Part shown: one piece after another, positions 8,617 to 17,696 of the stretch
How positions within the stretch are numbered: the stretch's first letter is position 1
Layout of the letters: every line of letters starts with the position of its first letter
Assembly: GCA_036563245.1 (NCBI GenBank)
Contig: DATCMU010000050.1
Coordinates: forward strand, 124,001-188,000
Direction of reading: 5' to 3'
DNA from: DATCMU01 sp036563245
GTDB taxonomy: Bacteria > Pseudomonadota > Alphaproteobacteria > Rhizobiales > Devosiaceae
Length of the DNA: 64,000 bases
Position numbers and translations under genes: made by a program
Notes under the pieces: generated by a model
What the model was told of the DNA's origin: nothing
The model's database searches: none
What the model saw: the letters and a program-made list of their open reading frames with translations, nothing else

Positions 8617-10560
8617 TCAGCGATTTTCGCGATTCTCGATCAGGTTGTCGACCACACCCGGATCGGCAAGCGTCGAGATATCGCCCAGCGACCCGAAGTC
8701 ATTCTCCGCCACCTTGCGCAGGATGCGACGCATGATCTTGCCGGAACGGGTCTTGGGCAGGCTGGGTGCGAACTGAATGAGATCTGGCGAGGAAATCGGG
8801 CCGATCTCCTTGCGAACCCACGCCACCAGTTCCTTTTTCAGGTTGTCGTCTGGCGCTTCGCCCGCCATGAGGCTGATGAAGCAGTAGATGCCCTGCCCCT
8901 TGATCGGATGCGGGTACCCCACCACGGCTGCCTCGGAAACCTTGGGATGCGCCACAAGGGCACTCTCGATTTCCGCCGTGCCAAGGCGATGCCCTGAGAC
9001 ATTGAGAACATCGTCGACCCGGCCAGTGATCCAGTAGTAGCCATCGCTATCCCGCCGGCACCCGTCGCCGGTGAAATAGTAGCCCTTGTAGGTCTCGAAA
9101 TATGTGGAGACGAAGCGCGAATGGTCGCCATAGACCGTACGCATCTGCCCCGGCCAGCTGTCCTTGATGCACAGCACGCCCTGGGCCTCGGTTTCTGTCT
9201 GCTCGACGCCTTCGGGGCTGAGCACCGCGGGCTGGATGCCGAAAAACGGCCGCGTCGCCGAACCCGGCTTGGTCGGCGTCGCGCCGGGAAGCGGCGTCAG
9301 CATGAAACCGCCGGTCTCGGTCTGCCACCACGTGTCGATGATCCCGCAGCGGCCGCGCCCCACATATTTGTGGTACCACATCCAGGCTTCGGGATTGATC
9401 GGCTCGCCTACGCTGCCCAGCAGGCGGAGGCTTGAAAGATCCGCCTTCTCCACAAAGGACGGCCCGGCCCCCATCAGGGCGCGTATCGCTGTGGGCGCCG
9501 TGTAGAAGATGTTGACCTTGTGCTTGTCCACCACCTGCCAGAAACGCGAGGCATCGGGATAGTTCGGCACGCCTTCGAACATCAGGGTTCGGGCGCCATT
9601 GGCCAGGGGTCCGTACACGATGTAGGAGTGCCCCGTCACCCACCCGATGTCAGCGGTACACCAGTAGATATCGCCCTCGTGATAGTCGAAGGCGAGTTTG
9701 TGGGTCATTGCCATATAGACGATGTAGCCGCCGGTTGTGTGCAGGACGCCCTTGGGCTTGCCGGTCGACCCAGAGGTATAGAGGATGAAGAGCGGATCCT
9801 CGGCGTTCATCGGCTCCGGCTCGCAGAAGGAATCCACGCCAGCGGCGGCCTCGTGCCACCAGACGTCGCGGCTGCCCTTCATGTCGATCTGGCCACCGGT
9901 ATTCTCGACCACCAGCACCTTGTCGACGCCGGGAGCGTTCATCAGTGCCTGATCGACATTGCGCTTGAGAGGCACGGTCTTGCCGCCCCGCCGCCCCTCG
10001 TCGGCGGTGATGACGACGCGGCTGTCGCAATCGTTGATCCGGCCGGCGAGCGCATCGGGCGAAAAGCCGGCGAACACGACGGAATGCACGGCCCCGATTC
10101 TCGCGCAGGCGAGCATTGCATAGGCCGCCTCGGGGATCATGGGCAGGTAGATCGTCACGCGGTCACCCTTGCGAACCCCGAGCGACTTGAGGACATTGGC
10201 AAAGCGCGATACGCGATCGAGCAACTGCCCGTATGTGATGTGCTCGGAGCGGTTCGGGTCGTCTCCTTCCCAGATGATCGCGGTCTGGCTTTCACGCTGC
10301 GGCAGGTGACGGTCGATGCAGTTGGCGGAAATATTGAGGACGCCATCCTCGTACCACTTGATCGACACGTCAGGGTATTCGAACGTGGTGTTCTTGATCT
10401 TGGTCGGCGGCTTGATCCAGTCGATGCGCTTCGCCTGTTCGGCCCAGAAAGCGTCCGGATCGGTTATGGACTGCCGGTACATTTCCTCGTAGCGCTCGGC
10501 GGTCACGTAGGTACGTGCCACCGCATCCGCCGACGGCTTGAAGACCTGGTCCGTGCTCAT
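8617..10560 (-). CDS. acs: Acetyl-CoA synthetase
   Basis: 647 residues, the normal Acs length. It activates acetate with ATP and CoA through an acetyl-AMP intermediate. Motifs seen: the P-loop YTSGSTGKPKG, IDTWWQTETGG, STYFETYKGYYFTGDG, and the C-terminal SLPKTRSGKIMRRILR whose lysine is the site of regulatory acetylation in this family. I chose the ATG at 10560 (MSTDQVFKPS) rather than the upstream 10581 because GGAGGAGA lies just before it. It is a single-gene unit with its own terminator. Confidence 0.95.
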   Translation of the reverse strand: MSTDQVFKPSADAVARTYVTAERYEEMYRQSITDPDAFWAEQAKRIDWIKPPTKIKNTTFEYPDVSIKWYEDGVLNISANCIDRHLPQRESQTAIIWEGDDPNRSEHITYGQLLDRVSRFANVLKSLGVRKGDRVTIYLPMIPEAAYAMLACARIGAVHSVVFAGFSPDALAGRINDCDSRVVITADEGRRGGKTVPLKRNVDQALMNAPGVDKVLVVENTGGQIDMKGSRDVWWHEAAAGVDSFCEPEPMNAEDPLFILYTSGSTGKPKGVLHTTGGYIVYMAMTHKLAFDYHEGDIYWCTADIGWVTGHSYIVYGPLANGARTLMFEGVPNYPDASRFWQVVDKHKVNIFYTAPTAIRALMGAGPSFVEKADLSSLRLLGSVGEPINPEAWMWYHKYVGRGRCGIIDTWWQTETGGFMLTPLPGATPTKPGSATRPFFGIQPAVLSPEGVEQTETEAQGVLCIKDSWPGQMRTVYGDHSRFVSTYFETYKGYYFTGDGCRRDSDGYYWITGRVDDVLNVSGHRLGTAEIESALVAHPKVSEAAVVGYPHPIKGQGIYCFISLMAGEAPDDNLKKELVAWVRKEIGPISSPDLIQFAPSLPKTRSGKIMRRILRKVAENDFGSLGDISTLADPGVVDNLIENRENR

Positions 10561-10765
10561 CTCAATCTCCTCCTGATCCATCCCTTCTGGTTCTTCTATC
10601 GAGCGGCGGCAGCACGGGCAAGCACCTCCGCCACCACCGGCCGCGCGGCGTTAACCGATTAGCCGAGCGGTGATTTTGCGTCCATACGACTTCTGATAGG
10701 CTTCACCAGATGCCGGAGGGAGCTGCGCATTGGCCACGGCTCCTCGATTGGCACGGAGGGAAGCG

Positions 10766-11419
10766 ATGCACCGGACAGAAGCAAAAGCCTCCGCAACGCC
10801 ACCAGCGTCGGCTTCAACTGCCGCGCCTGGCGATGAGGCTGGCAACCCGGCTGCAAACGGCGTGATCCGGCCCTGCCGGCCACAGGAAATCGATTTGATC
10901 CACGCTCGCTTGCTGGAGGCAATCGAGACGTCACCTTATTATTGCGACCGGTTCAAGGCGTACGAAACGGAGCGGCTAACCCCCGCCTATCTGCGCCGAT
11001 TGGCCGCAGCAGACCCGCACCATGTCATGGTGATGCGCACCGCGGACGATCAACCCGCCGGCTTCATGATCTCGGGCCCTGAACTGGGCACGCTCTGGCT
11101 CTACTGGTCCTATGTGTTTCCCGAAAATCGCAGGAGCCGGCTGGGCCTTACCGCCCTGCCCGCGCTCGTCAGGCATTGGGACAACGGACGCTTCCACAAG
11201 ATCGCAACTTATACACGGCCTGAAAACGAAGCCGCGGTTGCCATCATGGAGCGACAGGGCTGGCGCCGGACGGCGCTGCTGGAGCAACACATCTTCGGTG
11301 AAGACTACCTTCTTTACGAAATGCCGCTGACCAAGCTTGTTGCAGGCTATGACAGCGGCCTGCCGGCCAGTCCGCTGGTGAGGTTGCTGCGCCGTCCGCG
11401 CGAGATGCTCGGGGTCTAG
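10766..11419 (+). CDS. GNAT-family N-acetyltransferase
   Basis: 217 residues from the ATG at 10766, preceded by GGAGGG at five-base spacing. The first 30 residues are low-complexity Ala/Thr/Pro. The GNAT fold follows, with YVFPENRRSRLGLTALPALVRHWDN around the acetyl-CoA loop and a C-terminal beta strand IATYTRPENEAAVAIMERQGWRR. The substrate is unknown. It faces the flippase gene tail to tail with a 4-base overlap of coding sequence, and the polysaccharide context suggests an acyl decoration of sugar or a linked amino group. Confidence 0.75.
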   Translation: MHRTEAKASATPPASASTAAPGDEAGNPAANGVIRPCRPQEIDLIHARLLEAIETSPYYCDRFKAYETERLTPAYLRRLAAADPHHVMVMRTADDQPAGFMISGPELGTLWLYWSYVFPENRRSRLGLTALPALVRHWDNGRFHKIATYTRPENEAAVAIMERQGWRRTALLEQHIFGEDYLLYEMPLTKLVAGYDSGLPASPLVRLLRRPREMLGV

Positions 11420-12720
11420 GCCGCGCGCCTGAGCCTTGGGAAGATCGAAACATCGACACGCGTGCCCCGCAAGGCCGTGAACCAGAGGGCGGCGGACCAC
11501 AAGGTCATGGCCGACAGCGCGGCCACCGCCGCGCCCATCAGCCCGAAACGCGGCACCAGCAAGAGATTGAACACGATCAGGCTTGCAACGCCGCCGAAGA
11601 CCGCCGGCAGGCTGGCTGCGGGCTTGTCGCGCATCGAAAGCACAAGCGATGCTGGCCCGAATATGCCGCGCACCACCAGGCCAAGGCACAGGATCGCCAA
11701 CGGCGCCGCTCCCGCCTCAAATCCCGGACCGAACAATCGCAGGACCAATGGTGCGCCAAGCGCTGCCCCGGAAAACAGAACGACGGCGAGCCCCGTCGCC
11801 ACCAGATTGGCATCGCCCACTCGGGCATGTAGCCCGTCTGTGTCCGACTTCGCGGCCGAGGCAAACATGTCGGGCATGGTCACCGCGTAAACGGCGCTCA
11901 CTCCAAACGAAACCAGCGAGAAGATCTTGGCGCACACTCCGAAAACGGCCAGCGTGTGCCGGTCAAGCATGCCAGCGAGCAGCAGAAGGTCGATGTCGAA
12001 GAAGAAATCCGTGGCAATCGAAATCAGCACCCACGGCACCGCATAGCGCCACCACTGCCGGGCCTCCCCCGCGATCGGGCTTGGGCCTTCCGGCAGCGTC
12101 CGGACGGGTCCGACGACAAAAGCGAAATGTATCACCGCCACAAGTCCGTAGATTGCGGCAAGCATCCAGAACATCGAGCCGATGCGCTCGGCAGGCATGC
12201 TGAATACGCTCGCAAGCGCAAACGCTGCGATGATCGCCAGCGGGCGAAACACCGCATCCGCCATGTAGCCTGCAATCGGCCGGCGCAAGCCCACCAGTAC
12301 CGCCCCATTGAGGAATACCACCGCCAGGGCCGCAGCCAGGATGATCGATGGCACGAAGACCTGCGCCAGCACCGCCCCCGCCTCGCCGAGGAATCGGGTC
12401 GCCGGGTAGCCCAGTACCAGCAACGTCGCGCAGACCAGCCCGATATGGGCGTAGGCCCGGACCATGAATGCGCGAAGTTGCCGCCCCTGCCCCTGTGCGA
12501 TGTAGCGTGACGTGAAATAGGTGCCAACCGTGGCGAAGCCGAGCGGCATCACCATCGCGATCAGGTTTATGGCCGCGATCAGCAGGAGGTACTCGCCGAG
12601 CAGATCCGAGCCCCACATCCGCGCCATCAGCGCCTGAAGGACGAATATCGCGCCCGAACCGAAGACACGGGCCGCAAGTATGACCGCCGACTGCGACGCC
12701 AGCTTGCGACGGAGCGTCAT
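11416..12720 (-). CDS. Wzx-like polysaccharide flippase (MATE/MOP superfamily)
   Basis: 434 residues with about twelve to fourteen hydrophobic helices. The opening RRKLASQSAVILAARVFGSGAIFVLQALMARMWG is typical of the lipid-linked oligosaccharide translocases. It should move undecaprenyl-diphosphate-linked repeat units across the inner membrane. The ATG at 12720 overlaps the FemAB-like gene stop (ATGA), so the two genes are coupled; the 15 residues read upstream are not part of the product. It is one of two such flippases in the locus (the other is at 19750-21072). Confidence 0.8.
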   Translation of the reverse strand: MTLRRKLASQSAVILAARVFGSGAIFVLQALMARMWGSDLLGEYLLLIAAINLIAMVMPLGFATVGTYFTSRYIAQGQGRQLRAFMVRAYAHIGLVCATLLVLGYPATRFLGEAGAVLAQVFVPSIILAAALAVVFLNGAVLVGLRRPIAGYMADAVFRPLAIIAAFALASVFSMPAERIGSMFWMLAAIYGLVAVIHFAFVVGPVRTLPEGPSPIAGEARQWWRYAVPWVLISIATDFFFDIDLLLLAGMLDRHTLAVFGVCAKIFSLVSFGVSAVYAVTMPDMFASAAKSDTDGLHARVGDANLVATGLAVVLFSGAALGAPLVLRLFGPGFEAGAAPLAILCLGLVVRGIFGPASLVLSMRDKPAASLPAVFGGVASLIVFNLLLVPRFGLMGAAVAALSAMTLWSAALWFTALRGTRVDVSIFPRLRRAA

Positions 12721-13889
12721 GCATCGCGCCCCTGCGTGGGCCGGGCGGCGGAGGAACGTATCCACTCGATCCGGCGTTTTGCGCTGTGGAATGCGTCCCG
12801 CAATCCGAATGCCGCGGAACCGGCAAGGCGAGGCCAGCGATAGGCTGCGAAATTGGCCACCGGCGGCGTCGGCTCGATCCGGCCCTGATCGCCCACCATG
12901 CCCTTCTTGAACTGGTGCAACCCCTGGAAACCGTCGGTTCCTCCCAGATCATACCAGCAGGCCCGGGTGTTGTCGCGCAGCCAGCGGATAATGTTCCAGT
13001 GCAGGAAATAACCGGCCCGCAACGGCAAGGCTTCATCGTTCGTCGCGCCATAGAGGTAGACCGACGTATCCCCGCCCTTGAAAATGACAGCGCCCGCGAC
13101 CAACCTGTCGTCTTTTCGCACGAAAAACAGTTCGGGCCGGATACGCTGGTTATCCAGCGTCATCAGGCTGCCCAGCGTATCGTAGGCTGAGTGATCGGCG
13201 AACTGCTTGCGGTCGGTCATGGCACGGTAGAGCGTGTCGAATTCCGGCATCCGCTCGGCCGGTGCATGCTCGAAGGTCAGCCCTTGCTTGAGCGACTTGT
13301 TCAAATGGTAGCGCCATTTCTGCCCGAAGCTCTTGCGGATCTCATCGTCGCCAAGACGCAGGTTGACGAAATACCGGTCAGGGAACGCGAGCTTCGATCC
13401 CTCGGAGAAACCGCGCTCCATAAGATACGCATAGCGCGGGTTCGGTGCGGAAACAGACGGCAGCGGCATGATCGAGAGCATCAGACGCCGTTCGCGCGCA
13501 TAGCGCTCGACAAGCGCTTCGACCATCGCAGCGTAGATGGAAGCCGAATCCGGCGTGTTCGCTTCCCGCAGCAGCGGCCCCCACTTGACCACCGCCAGCC
13601 CCGCCAGGCCCAGTGGAAGCCTTTGCACCATCACCATGCTGCCACCAACGATGCCCGTGCCATCTCGAAACACGACTGCCTCGAGATCGACGCCGGGCCA
13701 GCGTGTGGCGGCAAAGGCATGAAGTTGTTCCTGGCAGACTTCATCGAAATCGGCGACGACATCGTCCCAGACGGCGCCGGAAACCTGTTCGATGCTCAAC
13801 TGCGGCAAAACGCCGAGGCGCTCCGCGCGGCTCATGCTCACGGCGGATCGCGCGACTTCGAACGCGGCAGGGTTGGCTTCGACCGACAT
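12717..13889 (-). CDS. FemAB/BioF2-like GNAT-fold acyl- or aminoacyl-transferase
   Basis: 390 residues from the ATG at 13889, chosen for the GGAG a few bases upstream. Two GNAT-like halves can be seen. The second half contains GQKWRYHLNKSLKQGLTFEHA, FFVRKDDRLVAGAVIFKGGDTSVYLYGATNDEALPLRAGYFLHWNIIRW and WYDLGGTDGFQGLHQFKKG. This is the pattern of FemAB-related transferases found in exopolysaccharide clusters. Related enzymes transfer amino acids or acyl groups onto a sugar or peptide acceptor. It is translationally coupled to the flippase, so it may modify the repeat unit before export. The substrate is not known. Confidence 0.75.
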   Translation of the reverse strand: MSVEANPAAFEVARSAVSMSRAERLGVLPQLSIEQVSGAVWDDVVADFDEVCQEQLHAFAATRWPGVDLEAVVFRDGTGIVGGSMVMVQRLPLGLAGLAVVKWGPLLREANTPDSASIYAAMVEALVERYARERRLMLSIMPLPSVSAPNPRYAYLMERGFSEGSKLAFPDRYFVNLRLGDDEIRKSFGQKWRYHLNKSLKQGLTFEHAPAERMPEFDTLYRAMTDRKQFADHSAYDTLGSLMTLDNQRIRPELFFVRKDDRLVAGAVIFKGGDTSVYLYGATNDEALPLRAGYFLHWNIIRWLRDNTRACWYDLGGTDGFQGLHQFKKGMVGDQGRIEPTPPVANFAAYRWPRLAGSAAFGLRDAFHSAKRRIEWIRSSAARPTQGRDA

Positions 13890-14063
13890 CTGGAGATCTC
13901 CGGCGACTTTCAGTATTGCGCAACACGATAGCGCGCCTTGCCGCCGAATGTGTTTACGCGAGCCGCCAAGACCCGGTTTTTGCCGCCCTATGGTAAATAC
14001 CGGCCCCACGCAGAAACAATGGATTTTGATTAAATTGCAATGGATTAGCTGTAGCGATCAGCG

Positions 14064-14732
14064 TCAGTGCACACCAATCATGGCCGCCGCGCCGTCAGCG
14101 ACCTCGTGCGAGCCCTCGAAGATCATGCGCAGCGCCACCACCAGAATTATGCCGAGCCCGAGGTAGGCGATCCAGCGATACTTGTTGAGCAATTGTGCGA
14201 TCAGCGCCGCTCCGAGACCCATCAGGGCCACCGAAAGTGCAAGCCCAAACGCCAGCGCGGTGGGGTGCTCCCTTGCGGCGCCAGCAACCGCGAGAACATT
14301 GTCCAGCGACATCGAAAGGTCTGCCACAAGGATCTGGATGAAGGCCTGGCCAAGCGTCTTGCGACCCGCGGGCAGTCCGATGACGCCGTCCCTGTTGATG
14401 TCTGTTTCGGTAAGGGTCTCTTCCGCCGAAAGCTCCGCGGCGGTGTCGGCACGGAGTTCCTGCCACATCTTCCAGGCGACCCACAGCAAGAGAAGGCCGC
14501 CGGCGAATAGCAACCCAACGATTTCCAGCAACTGGGTGGTCAGGACCGCCAGAACGATACGCAGGACCGTCGCCGCGAGAATGCCGAACAAGATGGCCTT
14601 GCGGCGCAGGCCGGGGGGAAGTCCTGCCGCGGCCATGCCGATGACGACGGCATTGTCTCCTGCCAATACCAGGTCGATGATGACCACCTGCAGGAAAACG
14701 CTGAGTGATCCCACATCGCCGAATAAATGCAT
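14064..14732 (-). CDS. TerC/YjbE-family integral membrane protein
   Basis: 222 residues with about seven membrane helices. The two TerC-type acidic motifs are present: VIIDLVLAGDNAVVIG near the N-terminus and LVADLSMSLDNVLAVAG in the second half. Family members are linked to metal (manganese) efflux or metal loading of exported proteins. The cytoplasmic loop contains TDINRDGVIG, which looks like the first half of an EF-hand calcium loop (D-x-N-x-D-G-x-I) but lacks the final glutamate. The gene is divergent from manC and probably unrelated to polysaccharide synthesis. Confidence 0.85.
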   Translation of the reverse strand: MHLFGDVGSLSVFLQVVIIDLVLAGDNAVVIGMAAAGLPPGLRRKAILFGILAATVLRIVLAVLTTQLLEIVGLLFAGGLLLLWVAWKMWQELRADTAAELSAEETLTETDINRDGVIGLPAGRKTLGQAFIQILVADLSMSLDNVLAVAGAAREHPTALAFGLALSVALMGLGAALIAQLLNKYRWIAYLGLGIILVVALRMIFEGSHEVADGAAAMIGVH

Positions 14733-15068
14733 GGAATGATAACCCGCCTGCGCGCCCGACCCGGGCTCTGCCGGCCCTTGATGAGGTTATGTAAGAGACT
14801 GGGCGTGCAAGTGTAAGGCCCAAGATCGGGATTTTGTCGTCCCGGCCGCGCCTCCGCATGTGAATGCGCTGTCGTCTGCAGCTGGTCATGGAGCGTGGCC
14901 GTTCCGCGGGCCCGGGACTGGCGCAGACTGCCTGGCGCCCTGCGAAGCTTCCCTCCGACATCCTCCTTTCGTAGAAGTCCTCTTCTGAAACCCGCGCAAA
15001 TGTGAATAAGTCAATTCATTACGTTTTGTCGGGCGCCCCAGGGCCCGAGAGCAATTGCGAGCAGTGTT
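14733..15068. other. Divergent promoter region terC / manC
   Basis: 336 bases without a credible gene. They must hold the promoters of both terC (minus) and manC (plus). The AT-richer block at about 15000-15030 is the likeliest manC promoter. I looked for a yybP-ykoY-type manganese riboswitch before terC and saw no convincing match. Confidence 0.4.
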
Positions 15069-16496
15069 TTGAACAATCTTGTCGTACCCGTCATCCTTGC
15101 CGGCGGTCAGGGCACGCGTCTTTGGCCGATGTCCCGCACCGCAAGGCCAAAGCAATTTCTCGGCCTTTCCGGGGATCTCAGCCTCTACCAGCAGACCCTG
15201 ACACGTTTCGCGGATCCCATCCGTTACCTCCCCCCGGTCGTGATGACCAACGCGGAATACCGTTTTCTCGTTTCCGAGCAGGCCCAGGAGATCGGTCTCG
15301 CCCCGGCATCGGTACTGCTTGAGCCGTCCTCCCGCAATACCGCCGCCGCGATCGCGGCCGCCGCGTGCCACATCGCCAGGACCATCGGGCCTGACACCAT
15401 CATGCACATCGCCCCCTCCGACCACGCCGTTGCCTTGGGCGACCTGTACTGGAGCGCCGTCGATCTGGCGATCGCAACCGCGGCACAGGACCTGCTGGTG
15501 GCTTTCGGCATTGCGCCGCGTACGCCGGAAACCGGATACGGGTATATCGAGGTTGGCGAACCACTGGACACCGGCGCATTTCGCATTGCACGGTTTGTCG
15601 AAAAGCCCGATCTGAACACCGCGAAATCCATGCTTTCCGAAGGCAGGTATTGCTGGAATTCCGGCATGTTCATGCTGCGCGCCTCGACTTTCATCGAAGA
15701 GTGTCGCCAGCTTGCCCCGGACGTTCTGCAGGCGGCCGAAGGCGCTGTCGTGGCAGCCGAAACCGACCTCGACTTCATCCGCCTCGACCTGGAGCGGTTT
15801 GCGTCGGCACCGGATATCTCGGTGGACTACGCCATATTCGAGCACACAAGGGCGGCCGCAATGGTCAAGTCCAACTTCGGCTGGTCCGATCTCGGCAGTT
15901 GGGATTCGGTGTGGCAGAGCGGGGCCAAGGACGACGCGGGCAACTATGTGAGCGGGCCCGCCACACTCAATGGCACTGGCCGTTCGCTTGTGGTGAGCGA
16001 GCGCGCCCATGTCGCGGTCGACGGTCTGGACGACATCGCCGTGATCGCCAGCGAAGACGCGGTCTATGTCGGGCGGCTTTCGGAATCCCAGAGGGTGGGC
16101 GCGCTGGTCAAGGCCTTGCGCTCGGACGAGAAAACTGCCGAACTGACCAGGAACCATGTCACTTGCTACCGGCCCTGGGGCGGCTACTGTTCGCTTGCGG
16201 CCGGCCCACGATTTCAGGTCAAGCGCATCTTCGTGAAGCCCGGCAAGCAGCTTTCGCTGCAAAAGCATCATCATCGCGCCGAACACTGGGTCGTGGTCCG
16301 CGGCACCGCCGAGGTCACAATTGGCGACAGGATCATGTCGATCAGCGAGAACGAATCCGTCTACATCCCGCGCGGCGAAGTGCACCGGCTGGCCAATCCG
16401 GGCATGATCGACCTCGAAATCATCGAGGTGCAGACGGGCGCCTATCTGGGTGAGGACGACATCATCCGCATCGAGGACGAATACGGGCGGGCGTGA
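15069..16496 (+). CDS. manC: Mannose-1-phosphate guanylyltransferase / mannose-6-phosphate isomerase
   Basis: 475 residues, the normal size of the bifunctional type II enzyme. The N-terminal nucleotidyltransferase has ILAGGQGTRLWPMSR, the phosphomannose-binding FVEKPD and the W-N-S-G-M-F block. The C-terminal cupin carries VKPGKQLSLQKHHHRAEHW and the sequence EVTIGDRIMSISENESVYIP. It converts fructose-6-P to mannose-6-P and mannose-1-P plus GTP to GDP-mannose, which feeds the mannosyltransferases and the GDP-mannose epimerase in this locus. The start appears to be a TTG with GCGAG upstream. The next gene follows after 6 bases. Confidence 0.93.
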   Translation: MNNLVVPVILAGGQGTRLWPMSRTARPKQFLGLSGDLSLYQQTLTRFADPIRYLPPVVMTNAEYRFLVSEQAQEIGLAPASVLLEPSSRNTAAAIAAAACHIARTIGPDTIMHIAPSDHAVALGDLYWSAVDLAIATAAQDLLVAFGIAPRTPETGYGYIEVGEPLDTGAFRIARFVEKPDLNTAKSMLSEGRYCWNSGMFMLRASTFIEECRQLAPDVLQAAEGAVVAAETDLDFIRLDLERFASAPDISVDYAIFEHTRAAAMVKSNFGWSDLGSWDSVWQSGAKDDAGNYVSGPATLNGTGRSLVVSERAHVAVDGLDDIAVIASEDAVYVGRLSESQRVGALVKALRSDEKTAELTRNHVTCYRPWGGYCSLAAGPRFQVKRIFVKPGKQLSLQKHHHRAEHWVVVRGTAEVTIGDRIMSISENESVYIPRGEVHRLANPGMIDLEIIEVQTGAYLGEDDIIRIEDEYGRA

Positions 16497-16502
16497 GGGG
16501 CA

Positions 16503-17696
16503 ATGGATAGCCCATCCTGCCGTGAGAGGCCCAAAGGCACAAAGCCAGCTCGAGTATCGATACCGCTCTACTTCATTCGCCATGGAGCGGTTGGTGGTGT
16601 CGAGAACGCCGCTTACAACCTGGTGCGCGGATTGGCCGAGACGGGCGCCGAGGTAACCTTGCATGCCCGCGAGCGAAGACGGTTGGCTGCGGATTTCGCC
16701 GATTTCTGCGATCGGGAGCCAAACGTCGAACTCCGCTGCAGGGGTCGCTTCCCGCCCCCGCTCCAGCAACTGTCCGACACGCGATACGGCCGGTTCTTCG
16801 AGGAGTACGCCTTCGCTCGAACGGAAGCTGGTAGTCAGGATCTCACGGTATTCCCCAACTACTTCGTGCCGCCTGGCGGTTCGCGACACCTTGGACTCCG
16901 CGTCGGGATTGTGCACGACCTGCAGCACCGGCACCTGCCGCAGTATTTCCCGGCCGCGAAGCGCGCGTGGCTCGAACTTGCACTGCGCTCGACCTTCCAA
17001 AACGCGGACTTTGTGGTCTTCATTTCGAATGCGTCGCTCGAGGACGCCAGACGCTACTATCCGCAATATGCTGGCGATCACTGGGTCGTCATCCCGAATG
17101 CGGTTTCCTGGGAGGACTTCGGCGAACCCGATCCGGAATCACCTTTTGCCTTCCCGTATATCCTGTCGGTTGCGCATCATTTCCCGCACAAGAACCTCGA
17201 AACACTGCTCAAGGCATTTGCCCTGGTCAGGCACCGCCTGCCCGACCACCGCCTGGTGCTCACTGGCCAGGTGAAGAGTTCGTTTACCCGTTCCTCGGCC
17301 GGACACGGTGTTGACCTTGGAGGTCTTGTCGCCGAACTCGGCATTGCAGACCACGTCGTCATCACCGGTTTTGTTTCGCGCAAGCGGCTCGGCACGCTTT
17401 ACACCCACGCCAGCTGCTTTGCCTTTCCATCGGTCTTCGAAGGCTTCGGCCTGCCGCCGATCGAGGCACTCGGCTTCGGCATCCCCACCATCGTCTCGGA
17501 TATTCCGGTCATGGCCGAGGTCACGATGGGCCTGGCCACTCGCGTGATGGACTACCTGTCGCCCAGTGCCTGGGCGGAGGCTTTGTTGCAGGTACTCTCG
17601 TCTGCGGTGCCGGCCGAAACCGGCCAACACACAATGCGGCAGACCTATTCGCCGGCAGGAATTGCGGCAAGACTTGGCGCGCTGGCGGCGGCTTGA
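16503..17696 (+). CDS. GT4-family glycosyltransferase (mannosyltransferase-like)
   Basis: 397 residues. The N-terminal domain has the glycine-rich acceptor loop IRHGAVGGVENAAYNLVRGL. The C-terminal domain has SVAHHFPHKNLETLLKAF and the donor motif FPSVFEGFGLPPIEALGFGIPTIVSD with E-x7-E. It lies 6 bases after manC on the same strand, so a GDP-mannose donor is a reasonable inference. GAGGGG precedes the ATG. Its 3' end overlaps the convergent polymerase gene by 52 bases. The enzyme adds a sugar to the lipid-linked repeat unit on the cytoplasmic side. Confidence 0.85.
   Translation: MDSPSCRERPKGTKPARVSIPLYFIRHGAVGGVENAAYNLVRGLAETGAEVTLHARERRRLAADFADFCDREPNVELRCRGRFPPPLQQLSDTRYGRFFEEYAFARTEAGSQDLTVFPNYFVPPGGSRHLGLRVGIVHDLQHRHLPQYFPAAKRAWLELALRSTFQNADFVVFISNASLEDARRYYPQYAGDHWVVIPNAVSWEDFGEPDPESPFAFPYILSVAHHFPHKNLETLLKAFALVRHRLPDHRLVLTGQVKSSFTRSSAGHGVDLGGLVAELGIADHVVITGFVSRKRLGTLYTHASCFAFPSVFEGFGLPPIEALGFGIPTIVSDIPVMAEVTMGLATRVMDYLSPSAWAEALLQVLSSAVPAETGQHTMRQTYSPAGIAARLGALAAA

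Noticed and set aside
14733..14830. Manganese (yybP-ykoY) riboswitch before terC
   Set aside because: Conserved riboswitch core sequences were not found on the minus strand upstream of the start.
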